Positions 51,727 through 62,000 of a DNA stretch of 62,000 bases are shown here, in pieces. The stretch is taken from positions 2,041,279 to 2,103,278 of the forward strand of contig RPFO01000312.1 of assembly GCA_009746045.1 (NCBI GenBank), read 5' to 3'. The stretch comes from Mesostigma viride (lineage: Eukaryota; Streptophyta; Mesostigmatophyceae; Mesostigmatales; Mesostigmataceae). A program made the position numbers and the translations under genes. Under the pieces are notes generated by a model. The model had not been told where the DNA came from. It searched no databases and saw only the letters and a program-made list of their open reading frames with translations. The number at the start of each line of letters is the position of its first letter. The stretch's first letter is position 1.

Positions 51727-52830
51727 GTTGTCTTCTTGCTGACTGCCCTTTGAAGGCTGGCCTGCCTGGGACTTGTTGTTGTTCTTCTTGTTGTTGTTGT
51801 TATTCTTGTTGCTGCCCTGGCCCTGGGACTTCTTGAAGCTGGGACACTCCTTCTTGATGTGCCCCCACCCCTTGCACAGGTAGCATTGTATCTTGGACTT
51901 GCCCTGGCCACTGCCCCCGTTGTCAGACGCGTTGCCCTGCTTGGGCTGACCACCCACCCGCCTGAACACCGACTTGGAGTGTGACCTCCTGTCAGAATCA
52001 GGTGAATGATCTCCCTTGCGCTTGTTATGGTTGCCCCTACGCCCTCCTTGGCTTCGGTCAGCCTCAGACGTCTTGGAGCCACCCTGGGTACGCCCGCCTG
52101 CCTGGGTAGCCTTCACTGCTGGCACTCCACCCTCAAACAGCTCCTCTGCCTCGAGAGCTTGTTTAATGATGACCTTGTAGGCCTTCAGGGTAGAGTGTGG
52201 GGCACACATGACTTTTAAGGAGCCACGTGTCGCCTTATCCAGCCCAGAAACCTTGAGCCAGTTGGTTAGGGCTATGTTATCAGCGACATTAAAGCCGTGA
52301 GCCCTGCCCTCCTCAACCATCTTACAATAGTTGAGAAAGTTCTGGATCAGGTCCCCCTTGACCTCCCACCCTTGGTACTTGTCCTGCCAATGGATGCCGA
52401 CCTTCTTTCGTTGGTCCTCCAGCAGCTCCTTCAGCTCAGCCACGTACAGTGCCCAGGCCTTATTGGCCTTTTTGCACTCCCTGGTTAGGTCCTTAATCTG
52501 GTCAGTACACTTGCCAAAAGTGCTACTGCCTATCCAGATTTGATAGTAATTTGTACCACCGTACAAGCTAGGGAACCCTTCCAATCCCTCCACAAACTCT
52601 TCAGCCTGCTTAGGCTTGGAGTCTGAGGTTACAGGCTGCAACTGATTGACAATTAAAAGACCCTGTGTGGTAAGATCAAAGCCATGAATAGCTTGTGCAT
52701 TATTATTATTGTGAGGAAGGTTGGTAATCTCTCCGGTAAGCCCCACGTCATCTACGTGAGCGGTTCCACTACCAGCACCCCCATTATTATTCCCACTGGC
52801 TGGACCCTTGCTACGGCGTCCCTCAGCCAT
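51715..52830 (-). CDS. Element 3 Gag with zinc knuckle
   Basis: 371 codons from ATG at 52830 (MAEGRRSKGPASGNNNGG), intact. Residues about 70-230 are the capsid-like part (AEEFVEGLEGFPSLYGG, NKAWALYVAELKELLEDQ, LIQNFLNYCKMVEEG, LTNWLKVSGLDKATRG). A basic Gly/Arg/Ser linker follows. The zinc knuckle CYLCKGWGHIKKEC is at 316-329. The tail is Asn/Lys/Gln-rich with (NNNNN) runs and ends NKEQ at TGA 51715-51717. The length suits a free Gag. Gag-Pol would need UGA readthrough. Gag forms the virus-like particle and the knuckle binds the element RNA. Confidence 0.9.
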   Translation of the reverse strand: MAEGRRSKGPASGNNNGGAGSGTAHVDDVGLTGEITNLPHNNNNAQAIHGFDLTTQGLLIVNQLQPVTSDSKPKQAEEFVEGLEGFPSLYGGTNYYQIWIGSSTFGKCTDQIKDLTRECKKANKAWALYVAELKELLEDQRKKVGIHWQDKYQGWEVKGDLIQNFLNYCKMVEEGRAHGFNVADNIALTNWLKVSGLDKATRGSLKVMCAPHSTLKAYKVIIKQALEAEELFEGGVPAVKATQAGGRTQGGSKTSEADRSQGGRRGNHNKRKGDHSPDSDRRSHSKSVFRRVGGQPKQGNASDNGGSGQGKSKIQCYLCKGWGHIKKECPSFKKSQGQGSNKNNNNNKKNNNKSQAGQPSKGSQQEDNKEQ

Positions 52831-52999
52831 CCTGCACTACCAGCTATTCAAAGAACACCTTAACGAAGCAGCAGAAAATATGTACAAAATTTTTGTGTCG
52901 CCACTGCCGCCTGCGCCGGTGTCGCTGCCGCCCCGCGAATTGCCGCCGAAATTCGACAAAAAAAATGTCGACAAGTACTGCAGAAGAAAATTAGGCCGA

Positions 53000-53708
53000 C
53001 TAGTAGTCAAGGCCCCTGAAGTCGCAGTACGTGTATACGAACTCACGATCCTCCATATCCAGCTCCGGACCTGCACCGGTATGAATTAAAACCGGCGTGC
53101 TCCCCGCCGCGTAAGTGCGACGCGCCGACGCGCGACGAGGCGCAGAGGATGTGTAAAGATCGTCAATAATTCCCACCCCGCGGGAATCCACTCTCGCACA
53201 GAGGCGAGAAATGCCACCAGATTAATTAAAACCTGGCGCTCACGACTGCGTACGCCGCGAGTCAGCAGCGATAGCAGCGCGAGATCCTGAAACAAATTTG
53301 TTGACACCGCCGGCGCGCCCCCCGTGCGAAGCGATGCCCAGTTTTGCAGGTTTCTCTGGTAACCGGTGAGTGAAGAGAGGACGTTGTCCAACTCCTCAAT
53401 GGCAGTCGTGACTTCGGTCACCGACCGCAAACCTCCCCGCACCTGGACCGTAAATGTCGATAAAATGTTGCGGATTGGTCCAATAATGCGCGAACAGCCG
53501 GCACCAGTGCTGGCAAATCGGGGTCCTCGGGGTTATCCCCGAGCAATGCGTGAGCTGCACGCTGCTGACGATGAAGCTCGTCGAGCGAAACTGTAACTTC
53601 GTCGAGCAATTGTTGCCACGACGGCACAGTTGGTCTTGACGAAGAACCAGCCGGCGGAGCGGCTATTTCCTCATCGTCCGGAATCCGAAATTCTTCCGAA
53701 TTTGGCAT
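53000..53708 (-). pseudogene. Element 3 orf0 (extra ORF before gag)
   Basis: ATG at 53708, 24 bp inside the 5' LTR edge. It starts MPNSEEFRIPDDEE and reads WQQLLDEVTVSLDELHRQQR. A second frame (53442 to about 53150) reads RSVTEVTTAIEELDNVLSSL and VLINLVAFLASVREW. A third ends TYAAGSTPVLIHTG. These line up in order with the three frames of element 4's orf0 (shared MxNSxxE start and YAxGxxxPV). Both steps are -1 on the sense strand. Function unknown. Confidence 0.6.
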
Positions 53709-53732
53709 CTTTTTGACAGAGCGTGTAATACG

Positions 53733-54349
53733 AGTTGTGAGGGTAAGAATGCCACGAATTCCGCCATGGTTCTTGCAGGAAGTTGCCTTTATTAATAATC
53801 AGGAAACACAGACGTAAGTCACGTCACTTCCAAGACTGCACGCAGCACAGACGACAGGGTCGCAGTGCCAAGAGAACGTGCACGCAAGAACTAGCGTCCC
53901 GGTGTGACCAAGTCACTCATATAGCTTACTAGGGACGCGTCCAAGTATTCAGCTGCACTGTCACAGCTGAACTGTCAATCAATTGATTACACAGACTCTG
54001 GCACGCCTTTGGCGCGCAGATCTATCAATTGTCCATACGGCTAGTCCTGTGGACCTATCCGTACACTACTCCGCATCAATTGTCTCATAGGTCCTGGCGC
54101 GCTACAGCACGCCTACCTATCAATTGACCATCAAGTCCTGTACAAGTCCTGTCAACGTCCTGCGGACTATCAAAGTGACACTTGTACATCCTGTGTCCGT
54201 ACGCGCCCACAGTGGCGCGCCGGGTACTGTCGGCACAGCCTAGGAAACGTCATAACTTTTACGTTCCTTAACCAAATGAGGCGTTCAAGGTGCCGTTGGA
54301 AAGAGCGTAACAATCTCTATCCACCTAACGTAAATCCTTTACGTTAACT
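53733..54349 (-). repeat. Element 3 5' LTR
   Basis: 617 bp, AGTT...AACT ends. Inside, the sense strand reads CGTATTACACGCTCTG, with no TGG primer site. Element 4 has the same CGTATTACA word 23 bp further in. Confidence 0.97.
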
Positions 54350-54609
54350 CTTGTGATTGCTTGTGCTTGCTTGTGATTGCTTGTGATTGCTTGTGCTTGC
54401 TTGTGGTTGCTTGTGATTGCTTGTGATTGCTTGTGATTGCTTGTGATTGCTTGTGATTGCTTGTGATTGCTTGTGATTGCTTGTGATTGCCTGTGATTGC
54501 TTGTGATTGCTTGTGATTGCTTGTGATCGCTTGTGATTGCTTGTGTCAGATTGCTTGTGATTGCTTGTGATTGCTTGTGATTGCTTGTGATTGCTTGTGA
54601 TTGCTTGTG
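54350..54609 (+). repeat. 10-bp satellite (GCTTGTGATT)n, right remainder
   Basis: About 26 units continuing the 34149-37499 array after element 3, including one TCAG variant. It ends GTGATGGCAACTGGG. Confidence 0.97.
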
Positions 54610-55501
54610 ATGGCAACTGGGACTGTTTTGTTGGTTGACCAGGTGGTATTGCGCCTACATTAGCCACCACGTGCACGACTTCCCGCCGTCACGCTTCCTG
54701 CACCTGACCCTCGTGCCCAAGTCCCAGCGCACCCACGACAACCGCTAAGCGTTTATACTGACTGTGCTGCTGACGCCGCTCAGTGGCCATGTGTGCGGGC
54801 TGCGGCATGTGGGGCGCGGGCTGGGTGCTTGCGTCTGCCACGCCCGCCGGCGGTCCTGGCGCTACTGTTCGTGGACCATCTCCATTCGGCGTTCCATCGC
54901 GCCCGGAGTGGCTACGAGCGGTTTGTGTGGTTTCGCAAGCTGCTATCGATGCACTACTAGTAACCACCACAAAGGTACATATGCTAGCATTAGTCAGTCA
55001 GTTTATTCCCACGCCAAGTTGTCCAACAGTTCTTCATACTACTATTAGAATATGCTAGTGTATGATGATGACTGTGATCGAGCAAAGGACACTTTATACT
55101 AGTGTAATACACCAGTAGTAGAATAGGATGATTTTGCAAAGTTAGCATGTCGGAGGGCTCCGCATTAGCTGCCCTCCATGCGGTACGACCACCACAAATG
55201 TGCACAGTACGACCACCACAAAGGAATTTCGCTACAACATAATTTATGCTGAGTCTGAATACCCCCAAGCATACTCTACTCTACATAGTTATATATAGAA
55301 TAGTTGTCATATACACTATATGAGTGGTTGAATGGTTGCCAGTTTCATTTGACCCCCCGGCCCCGGCCCCCCTCCCCGCCTTCAATATGCACAACTACAA
55401 ATCTGCCACAACAAATACAACGCATGATATATCAAGGAGACAACCAGTGCATGATATATGTTTATTTAAATGCATTGGTGCTACCTTGGATTTCCTTAAA
55501 T
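54610..55501. other. No gene supported; possible terminal coding fragment
   Basis: At about 54645-54750 the plus strand can be read WYCAYISHHVHDFPPSRFLH and on to a stop after RTHDNR, more protein-like than the rest, but no start, domain or splice site can be assigned. The remainder is AT-rich without motifs. Confidence 0.3.
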
Positions 55502-55752
55502 TAAATTAAAATTAAATTATAACATGCCTCCATTGGGAGATCATGTAGAACATATTCCTTGCTGGATGGTTCGAGGTGGAGGAAGCCGCGTAATCGAACT
55601 AACCTAACTCTAAGCTATCTAGTCTAGAAGATCCTAACTACATGCACTACTTAGCAAACGCCCCTTCCTCTTGGGGGGGGGTGGCTTGCCGGCACAGGGG
55701 CTGGCGTGTGAGCCTGGACAATCTTCCAGATGCCACCGCTTCTTGTTATGCA
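55502..55752 (+). repeat. Dispersed repeat G, copy 2
   Basis: Partner of 13412-13675. It contains CATTGGGAGATCATGTAG and GGGGCTGGCGTGTGAGCC. Confidence 0.75.
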
Positions 55753-56838
55753 TGGCAGTCCAAAGAAGGGAGAGGGAAAGGATGCGGTTTAAACTGAGCT
55801 GGGACCACTAGGTCGGCCAGCAACATCTGGATGTAGTTCATGGCAGGTTTACCTAGCTTCCTGGGAATTACCTTGGGGCCACGCCGGCCAGGTCAAGATA
55901 TGGATTTCCTTGTTTCTTTTTTATTATGTTTTGCATGCATTGTCCTCCATGGCTCCATCTGGATTACGTTAAACTTATCCTCGTTGATTACAGCACAGCT
56001 AGAATATACTATGGTTCTGCACATCATAATAAATTAGTTACCATGCACTACTATAGAGCTCACTTGTGTGGATGACGTGATCGAGGTTCTTGTACTGTCG
56101 TAATGGGTGCATAATACCGGTCGGGCCACCACCCCGGCCACCTTTAAGGCACTAGCTCGAATAAACTGGTAGATGTTTGACAGCTGCATGGCAGTGAATT
56201 AGCGACATCGTTATGTCTGCCGGCACGCGGTAGTGCAGCGACTCAAGGCTGGTGTTGGGGTGGTTTGAGCATTGTCTTGAGTTTGTTCACTTACTATTGG
56301 AAAAAACCTATTCTGCACGCTGCGAATTATCCACAAAATTGTTTCATACTTGACCTATTCAGCTTGAACATGTGTATGTGGACATGTTCGTCGTGGATCG
56401 ATGCACTCCTGCGTGCACGCTGCAGGTGACACGCGCCAGAACTAAGCCATGTCAGATTTCTGGCTGGACTGGCTTTCCCTGGGTTTGCGCCTCCAATGAT
56501 CGTCATTGAGCCTCGCCATAACTCATGCCATTACATCGGCTGGCCCGCTGTGAAGAATACTTAACATTTATTCATGCATTAATTTAGACATACCAACGAA
56601 TGTGGTGGTTGGTAGCGCACCGATTGCGCCAGATGCAGCTAGCTAGGTTCAGAGACACATGCAAGCCGATTGGAAGCATGGATGCATGCATGCGTGGCAT
56701 GCCCTGACATATCTACACACACATGCATTTTGGCATTGGACATGGCCACTGGACCAGGCGCATGGGGTACTAGCCCTTCTGCCTCTGCTATGCTTTTGCG
56801 TCTATGTCCAAGCTTTAAATATTGCACCCACAGTCGTT
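55753..56838. other. No gene seen
   Basis: Mixed sequence with short ORFs. Nothing can be supported. Confidence 0.45.
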
Positions 56839-57150
56839 GCTAGACTTAGCTCCCTGCATGAGCCTGTGGCCCGCCTTTCAACGCGAGAGAGTGGTCGCCG
56901 CCCAGCTGGCGCTAGCGCAGGCCTGCCCGCCGCCGCGGGGAGGACCTGTACCCGTACCAGGAACGGCTTACTCAAGCGCATATACTGCCGCACATGCATG
57001 CGGAGGAGCTGGAGACACTTGCCGCAGAAATCAATCTCCACACGGCCGCCAACCAGCACAAGGCGGCCTGGCACTCTCTGGACCGTCTCACCGGGGCCGG
57101 GCCCACTTCAAATGTTCCGAAAAGTGTGACACTTTTTGTCGTTTTTTTAA
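56839..57150 (+). other. Unrecognised protein-like segment
   Basis: Joining frames on the plus strand gives a helical stretch PYQERLTQAHILPHMHAEEL followed by ETLAAEINLHTAANQHKAAW and HSLDRLTGAG. This could be part of a retroelement coiled-coil or linker region. There is no start codon or diagnostic motif. Confidence 0.25.
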
Positions 57151-57949
57151 CTTCGTAACTAACTACTCTTTCCCGCCGCCGGTCCGCGTGCGCTTTTTGA
57201 TTGCCTGCAGGTCGCACGAAATTTTCGACCGGAGTGTTTCGGCATAGCAAGTTTCTCGATACCCTGATGGACTGGTACATTCCTAGTCGACTAGAGGACC
57301 ATGTTGAGAAGAGTTAATCGACGAAGCTCGTAGTACTTTCAACCATCAAATGGTGGGTATACCCACCCCCATAATTTTATTGAATCGATTAATAATGAAA
57401 ATTTACACACTTGACCAACTCAAAATGTTGCATGGAATAAACCATCGATTAATATTGCCAAATTGTTCAACATCACGCAGCATCTGACAACGCCGACAGG
57501 CGGGAGGATCGAATCATGGGGACCGGCATTCACTTTTCCTGGAGAAATGACCCACATCCATCGATCTCAATATCACAAAACTTGTACGCTCCCTTGTACA
57601 AGTCCCCCCCGAAATTTGGAGGCTCGTTGGAAAATTGTTTGGGGGTCCATGCGGCCCCACCTATCTCCGCCGCATGCAAGAACTCATGCTGGGCCTCAGC
57701 CCGGAGGCGCACAGTCGATACATAGGGCGAAATTTCCGTGCCCTCCTTCTGGTGGCATTGCACCACCCTGGCCTCATCCGGACATGCTGGAACAAGGGGG
57801 GCAGGCGCCAAATCTGAATCCGGGGGCACCAGGTCGATCATCCCGTTTCCGAACGCGATGACACCTGAACCCCAACCTCCAAATGGTCCACGCAGGGAGC
57901 GTGGGAAGTCGTGGGGGGGAGAGTCGATTTCAACCGTCACGTTGAAGAT
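57151..57949. other. No firm gene; possible downstream part of element 5
   Basis: A minus-strand frame (57530-57940) reads VTVEIDSPPHDFPRSLRGPF and further Pro/Glu-rich sequence that might belong to the gag remnant to its right. No protease, RT or LTR follows to the left. Confidence 0.3.
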
Positions 57950-58790
57950 ACCGCTGGATTTTCAGGATATCCCACTCATCCCAGGGGACCTCAGCGTAGT
58001 GCTTCAGTACCTCATCCTGCAGCTCGGGACTGAGGGCCTCAATGAACCGGATCATCAACAAGGCTTGTACTCGTACCAGGTCATGTCTGTCAGGTAGGCG
58101 GCGTTGGACTCAAACTTGGATAGAAACTCGCGATACGGAGTGGTCCCCTGGCGCAGCTTGCCAAAGGCGAGTCGCTCGTGGATTACCGCATCTGGGGGCA
58201 CTAGCTTGCGGCGCACCCGGTCCATCAACTCCTCCACGGTTTGCGGGTACGACTGGGATGCGATGCTCTCACAGTTCAGGATGCACCACCGAAGGATCCA
58301 TGCAGGTGTTGACAACATGCGGGATCAGATCGCAGGTGGCAAGTTCCCAACTGTGGTGGTTGCACCAGACGGTATACTGCTGTTGCCACATGCGCTCCCA
58401 TTCGTCAACCTCTCGCGGTTTCATGTCCGCGTGCAGCTTGGGTACATTCTTGAAGGTAGGCATCGGTAGGGCTTTCACCGTATTAAGCTTGGGCCCACTG
58501 ACCTCTCTGTAGGCGATGGAGCCGAATGCTGCTGGGGGCTGCGACCGGGGGAGAGATCCGGATCTGGCCGGCGTACCGTGCGTCCGCCGCACCTGTACCG
58601 ACGAGGGGTGTTCATACCCCGGGTCATCCAAAGCCACTCTGCTGAAATTCAGGTTGCTGACGACCGCTGGCGAGTGAACCATGCTGCTGTTCTGCACCCG
58701 AGGTTGCTGCAGTTGCTGCTGCGGTAGTTGCTCAGTGCTGCTGCTGCGGTTGCTGCTGCTGCTGCTGCGGTAGTTGCTGCTGCTGCTGCG

Positions 58791-58832
<42 letters not shown>

Positions 58833-59127
58833 AACCCTGCTGCTGCTGCTGCTGCCGTTGCTGCTGCTGGAAACCCCCCTGGAGCATCTCCTGGCTGCGC
58901 CCGTCCCCCCCTTGTTCCAACCTGGAGTCTGGACTGTCATCATCTGATGAATCTCTGCGGCCCTGGTCTCTGGATCGTGGGGAGCCTTCCGCAGGTCTCT
59001 CCATGACCTCACCTGTACCTGTCCCTACTTGGACGTGCGGTGGTACCTCTACCACCTCTATACCTTGCTCGTGGTTGTCTACCTGTTCTATCTCTCTGTT
59101 GTCAGGTTCTCTCCGTTTTCGTGGCAT
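57950..59127 (-). pseudogene. Element 5 Gag remnant (Ty3/gypsy-like)
   Basis: ATG at 59127 (MPRKRREPDNREIEQ). An acidic/basic N terminus is followed by a long Gln tract from a GCT/CTG trinucleotide repeat (about 58690-58880). In the next frame NTVKALPMPTFKNVPKLHAD and WERMWQQQYTVWC appear. A third gives LMDRVRRKLVPPDAVIHERL and KLRQGTTPYREFLSKFESNA. A further frame gives ALLMIRFIEALSPELQDEVL and stops at RDG. This is the helical pattern of the retrotransposon Gag capsid domain (PF03732 type). At least three frame breaks disable it. No pol follows. Confidence 0.65.
58690..58880 (-). repeat. Poly-Gln trinucleotide repeat in element 5 gag
   Basis: Dense GCTGCTGCT on the plus strand, read as CAG on the sense strand, with scattered GGTTGCTG interruptions. 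It is a likely source of the frame slips in this gag. Confidence 0.9.
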
Positions 59128-60360
59128 GATGATCGTACCGATACCTTACACTGCAGGCAACACCTCCCCAGTGAGAGAGAGAAAGAGAGCAACCACGTAC
59201 TAGCGATCTATATGTATAGTACCTAGTACTAAGCACTCTAGTGGTAATCCCCTCTATTGTCTACTAGGGCCAATGGTCAGCTGGGAGAAGGTAACTGTAA
59301 CTGCCGTCCCCACCTCCTGACTGCTATCTACCTTGCTAGACGTGGGTGTCTGAGAGCATTCACGAGTGGTGTGCAGACCCTCACGCAATGACATTTGCTC
59401 CCTAACAAACCTATCAGCTCTATGATGTTATCACCCCTTCTACTTAGCACTAGAGCCCTTAGACATTATCTTATCCTTGATATGCTCTTCACATGCCTTC
59501 CAACTTTAAAATATGGCTGGTCTACCCTCGCCCCCGTCATGGGCCACAGCATATGTAGTAAGGAAACCCAGATTGACCACCCTTACTTATCCTTCGTCTG
59601 GGCATGTTACAGAGTAGGCTAGCAGAAGCTTGCAAGCAGGAGAAAAGGAGTTCCCGGGGCTACCTCTAGGTGCAGTGACCTTTACCAAAACGAAACGAGG
59701 AAGAAGAACAGAGTCTAACACAGCACACGCCCGAGTCTTCCGCAGCACGGGCACATTACGAGATCGAGGCACACGGAGGTAAACACCGTCAACATAGTCG
59801 GCAACAGCCAGACGGTATCCACCCCCACGACCCTTGCAGGTCAAACAACGATGGGCGTCTCCGCGATGTCCATTGGCACAAACGACATTTAAACACCTAT
59901 AGAGGGTACAACGTTTAACATAAACCCCCTACGCGTGCGGTCCCGGAGAGAAGGCGAGCTCGCAAGCTAGCCTTCCACAGGCATAGCTTATAAAAGAATA
60001 AATCTAAACTAGGGGACGTACCATCGTCAATGACGTTAATCACCCCTGAGCTGGCCGCCACCTGGTGTCGTTGAAGGGCGAAGGCAAGCCCTGGCCGCCA
60101 CTACTAGGTGTCGTTGAAAACAGGGGAAATGGACGCTATCGTTGACAGCACCTCACCACAGGACCATGGCTGGCCCCGCCGAGTATCCCAGACTAATCAC
60201 TTGCTTTCTAGATCGTCCTTGACTCCCTTACGGGCTGGCCGCCGACCTGTCGGCAATAGATGAATCCGAAACCTCTATCTACGCCAAGCTCCGCCTTGGT
60301 ATCCTAATTGGCCTCACTAACCCTCTCCGCGAGAGTTAGCTGACCTCTCCCGCACATTTC
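59128..60360 (-). other. Leader of element 5, no gene seen
   Basis: About 1.2 kb between the primer site and gag. A short direct repeat (CTGGCCGCCAC ... GGTGTCGTTGAA) occurs twice at about 60050-60119. ORFs here have no recognisable motif. Confidence 0.5.
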
Positions 60361-60372
60361 CTCCGATAACCA
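60361..60372 (-). promoter_or_regulatory. Element 5 primer binding site
   Basis: One base inside the LTR the sense strand reads TGGTTATCGGAGG, starting with TGG as expected for a tRNA-primed element. Confidence 0.6.
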
Positions 60373-60373
60373 G

Positions 60374-60959
60374 TGTTACGTCCCGGCCCAGACACACCTA
60401 GCCTGAGCTACGTAGCAAAAGATCCTCCTTGCCGGAATTAGGATTGATTCAAGGTGGCCTAATGTAGATTGCGCTTCACGACGTGAGTCGTGAGATATCT
60501 GGCACCGCGGCGTGATGCCAAGCTAATTGTACACACTTATATTGGCTAGCAATACCAATTACAAATGGACAATTGCCCCAGGCTCAATGTGAAGGCGTAT
60601 TCGCACTTAACATTCGTCAAACCAAGAGGACGAGACTCTCGTCCTTGGACTAATTTAACCTAGGTCGGTTGCGGCGCAGATACAACGCCAATCCTTCTAG
60701 AACAATCCAAGTCATTCATTCCACGTAGGATCCGGGCCGACATCGACCCTCAACTACAGGATCCACGCATAGAACTACAGACGAACCCAGAACTGGCGCG
60801 GCGCCACTGCACCGGCCCCTAAAAGGTCAACCTAGGACCAAAATAACTAGTCCAATTCACACAATAACCAAAATATCCATACAAACTATTACAACAGGCC
60901 AAACAGCCTTAGTAATTTATTCCATTGTTACGTCCGTCCAAAAGGGCCAGGACGTAACA
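60374..60959 (-). repeat. Element 5 LTR (586 bp)
   Basis: Bounded by a perfect 10-bp inverted repeat, TGTTACGTCC at 60374 and GGACGTAACA ending at 60959, with normal TG...CA ends. The adjacent primer site and gag to the left make it the 5' LTR of a minus-strand element. No second copy lies in the window, and the flanks show no matching 5-bp duplication. Confidence 0.8.
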
Positions 60960-61046
60960 TCTAGTACCAAATCCGAAAGGCTTGCATCACTCCCCGGAAA
61001 GGAGTACTTTTGCGGATGACTGTAGGTGTAAGTTGGCGATGCCCTA
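60960..61046 (+). repeat. Dispersed repeat H, copy 2
   Basis: Partner of 14979-15064. It begins exactly at the outer LTR edge with TCTAGTACCAAATCCGAA. Confidence 0.85.
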
Positions 61047-62000
61047 GCTAGCCCCTAAATGGGCAGAAATACTGCCGATGCATCGGCTGTAACTTCACAA
61101 TTTTGCAAACCAGATGCCATCCAACCCACCCATATCCAATGGCTGTCCTTGGGGGCCAAGCATGTCCATGAGTTGCCCTTCGGGTTGGTATATCATAACC
61201 TTACATATATGCAGGGTAGGCCATGTATAACTGCCGTCAAAGTCAGGGGGGTCAAGACGAGCGTTTTCATTTTTGGTAGAATGTGCATTTTGAATTATGT
61301 TGTGAGAGCTAGGCACCTACCACTTCAGGGATGATAAACAATTAGTTGCTGAACAGTTTGAGCCATTGGGGTCATCATTTGGGTGGGTATACCAGCAGTT
61401 ACACCCAGTACAGCCCATAGGGGTACCGTTGGTAAAAAGCAACCAAGGGGGTAGGGGTGGGCATACTACCTACTAATACCTACTAAAAATGTCCCCCAAC
61501 CATGCCACACCATACATTTCCCTTCCACAATGATGGGGAAACATAACTGCATCATCACACTGCCCTTACATGGCACCTATGTGCAGGTGCCACCTGGTCC
61601 ATGCACGTAGGTAACGTAGTACGGATACCCTACGCAAGGCATGCATTCTAGGAGGCAGCCACCAACAAACTAGTGATTTTAAGCCTATTTCAGCTTGCCC
61701 TAGCAAGGATAAACTAGGCCTAAGCTGCTATAGCTTGCCAGGTGATGGCCAGCACACCTGGTGGCACATGCTGACAATGGGAAGCTTCTACTCACCGGGT
61801 ACATGCTTGATGATGCCACAGAGACCAGCCAACTGCCTCACACTCATGCAATATGTGTGTGGGAAATGTATAACAAACATATATGGAGGTATTCAAACCC
61901 ATACAGCCTCTAAAACTTATCACCATCACACTATGGCAGGTCAACTGACTGAGGGAAGCATCTAAGAATGGTGTTTTAGGAAGGGGCCAGGCCATGGTCA
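61047..62000. other. No gene supported
   Basis: Overlapping short frames on both strands (for example 61059-61334 and 61095-61316) mirror each other and have no recognisable domain. Confidence 0.45.

Larger units (their letters stand above)
37500..54349 (-). mobile_element. Element 3: AGTT/AACT-lineage LTR element with two nested insertions
   Basis: 16,850 bp between matching 617-bp LTRs (37500-38116 and 53733-54349; two differences seen). Ends are AGTT...AACT. The target CTTGT is duplicated (37495-37499 and 54350-54354). Removing the element and one copy restores the 10-bp phase of the satellite. Without the nested element 4 and the TTAA element about 7.8 kb remain. Sense order from the right: orf0, gag with zinc knuckle, in-frame TGA, integrase, protease-like domain (then cut by element 4), RT (42366-43133 and 41269-42306) and RNase H (cut by the TTAA element, resumed at 39066-39207). 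Frame breaks also occur in orf0 and RT. Confidence 0.95.

Noticed and set aside
54344-54676. 110-codon minus-strand repeat ORF (QAITSNHKQS units)
   Set aside because: The frame arises from three 10-bp satellite units per 30 bases and is not a gene.

Overview
The window is eukaryotic and consists almost entirely of mobile and repetitive DNA. I see no operons, ribosome binding sites, rRNA, confident tRNA or CRISPR. The LTR elements and the rarity of introns in the ORFs fit a green alga or another unicellular alga, but this assignment is inference: no conserved single-copy cellular gene is present. The only sizeable non-transposon ORF is an unrecognised 542-codon frame on the minus strand (16292-17920).

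Layout. 0-16 kb is a mosaic of simple repeats (a 732-base pure purine tract, a CCCT tract), a diverged 1.7-1.8 kb duplication, two LINE ORF1-like remnants, several short dispersed repeats in both orientations, and a chain of three palindromes at 15.4-15.5 kb. 18470-24851 is a young canonical Ty1/copia element (element 1, minus strand) with 432-bp LTRs differing at one base and TSD GACTT. 26746-34055 is a second complete element (element 2, minus) with TSD CCAGT. 34149-37499 is a 10-bp satellite (GCTTGTGATT)n. Its right-hand remainder lies at 54350-54609. Between the two halves sits element 3 (37500-54349, minus, TSD CTTGT), which itself carries two later insertions: element 4 (43095-49864, plus strand, one LTR only) and a 2,253-bp TIR element in a TTAA target (39212-41464). 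At the right end there is a damaged Ty3/gypsy-like gag with a 586-bp LTR (57950-60959, minus).

Main discovery. Elements 2, 3 and 4 belong to one lineage unlike the canonical copia element beside them. Their LTRs begin AGTT and end AACT instead of TG...CA. A retropepsin-like domain lies after the integrase and before the reverse transcriptase (GAG-IN-PR-RT-RNaseH). Its active site reads DTN or DTQ instead of DTG/DSG. The RT catalytic box is HGDD. The integrase D-to-E spacing is 29-31 residues. No TGG-type primer binding site follows the 5' LTR. In elements 3 and 4 gag and pol are in the same frame, separated by a single UGA followed by CUG or CUA, which suggests stop-codon readthrough. Elements 3 and 4 also carry an extra ORF before gag that starts M-x-N-S. 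I know of no described family with this combination, but I could not search.

How it fits together: near-identical LTRs in elements 1, 2 and 3, and clean nested insertions, show a recent burst of transposition. The nesting order is satellite, then element 3, then element 4 and the TTAA element. Several reading-frame breaks sit at C/G homopolymers and may be assembly errors.
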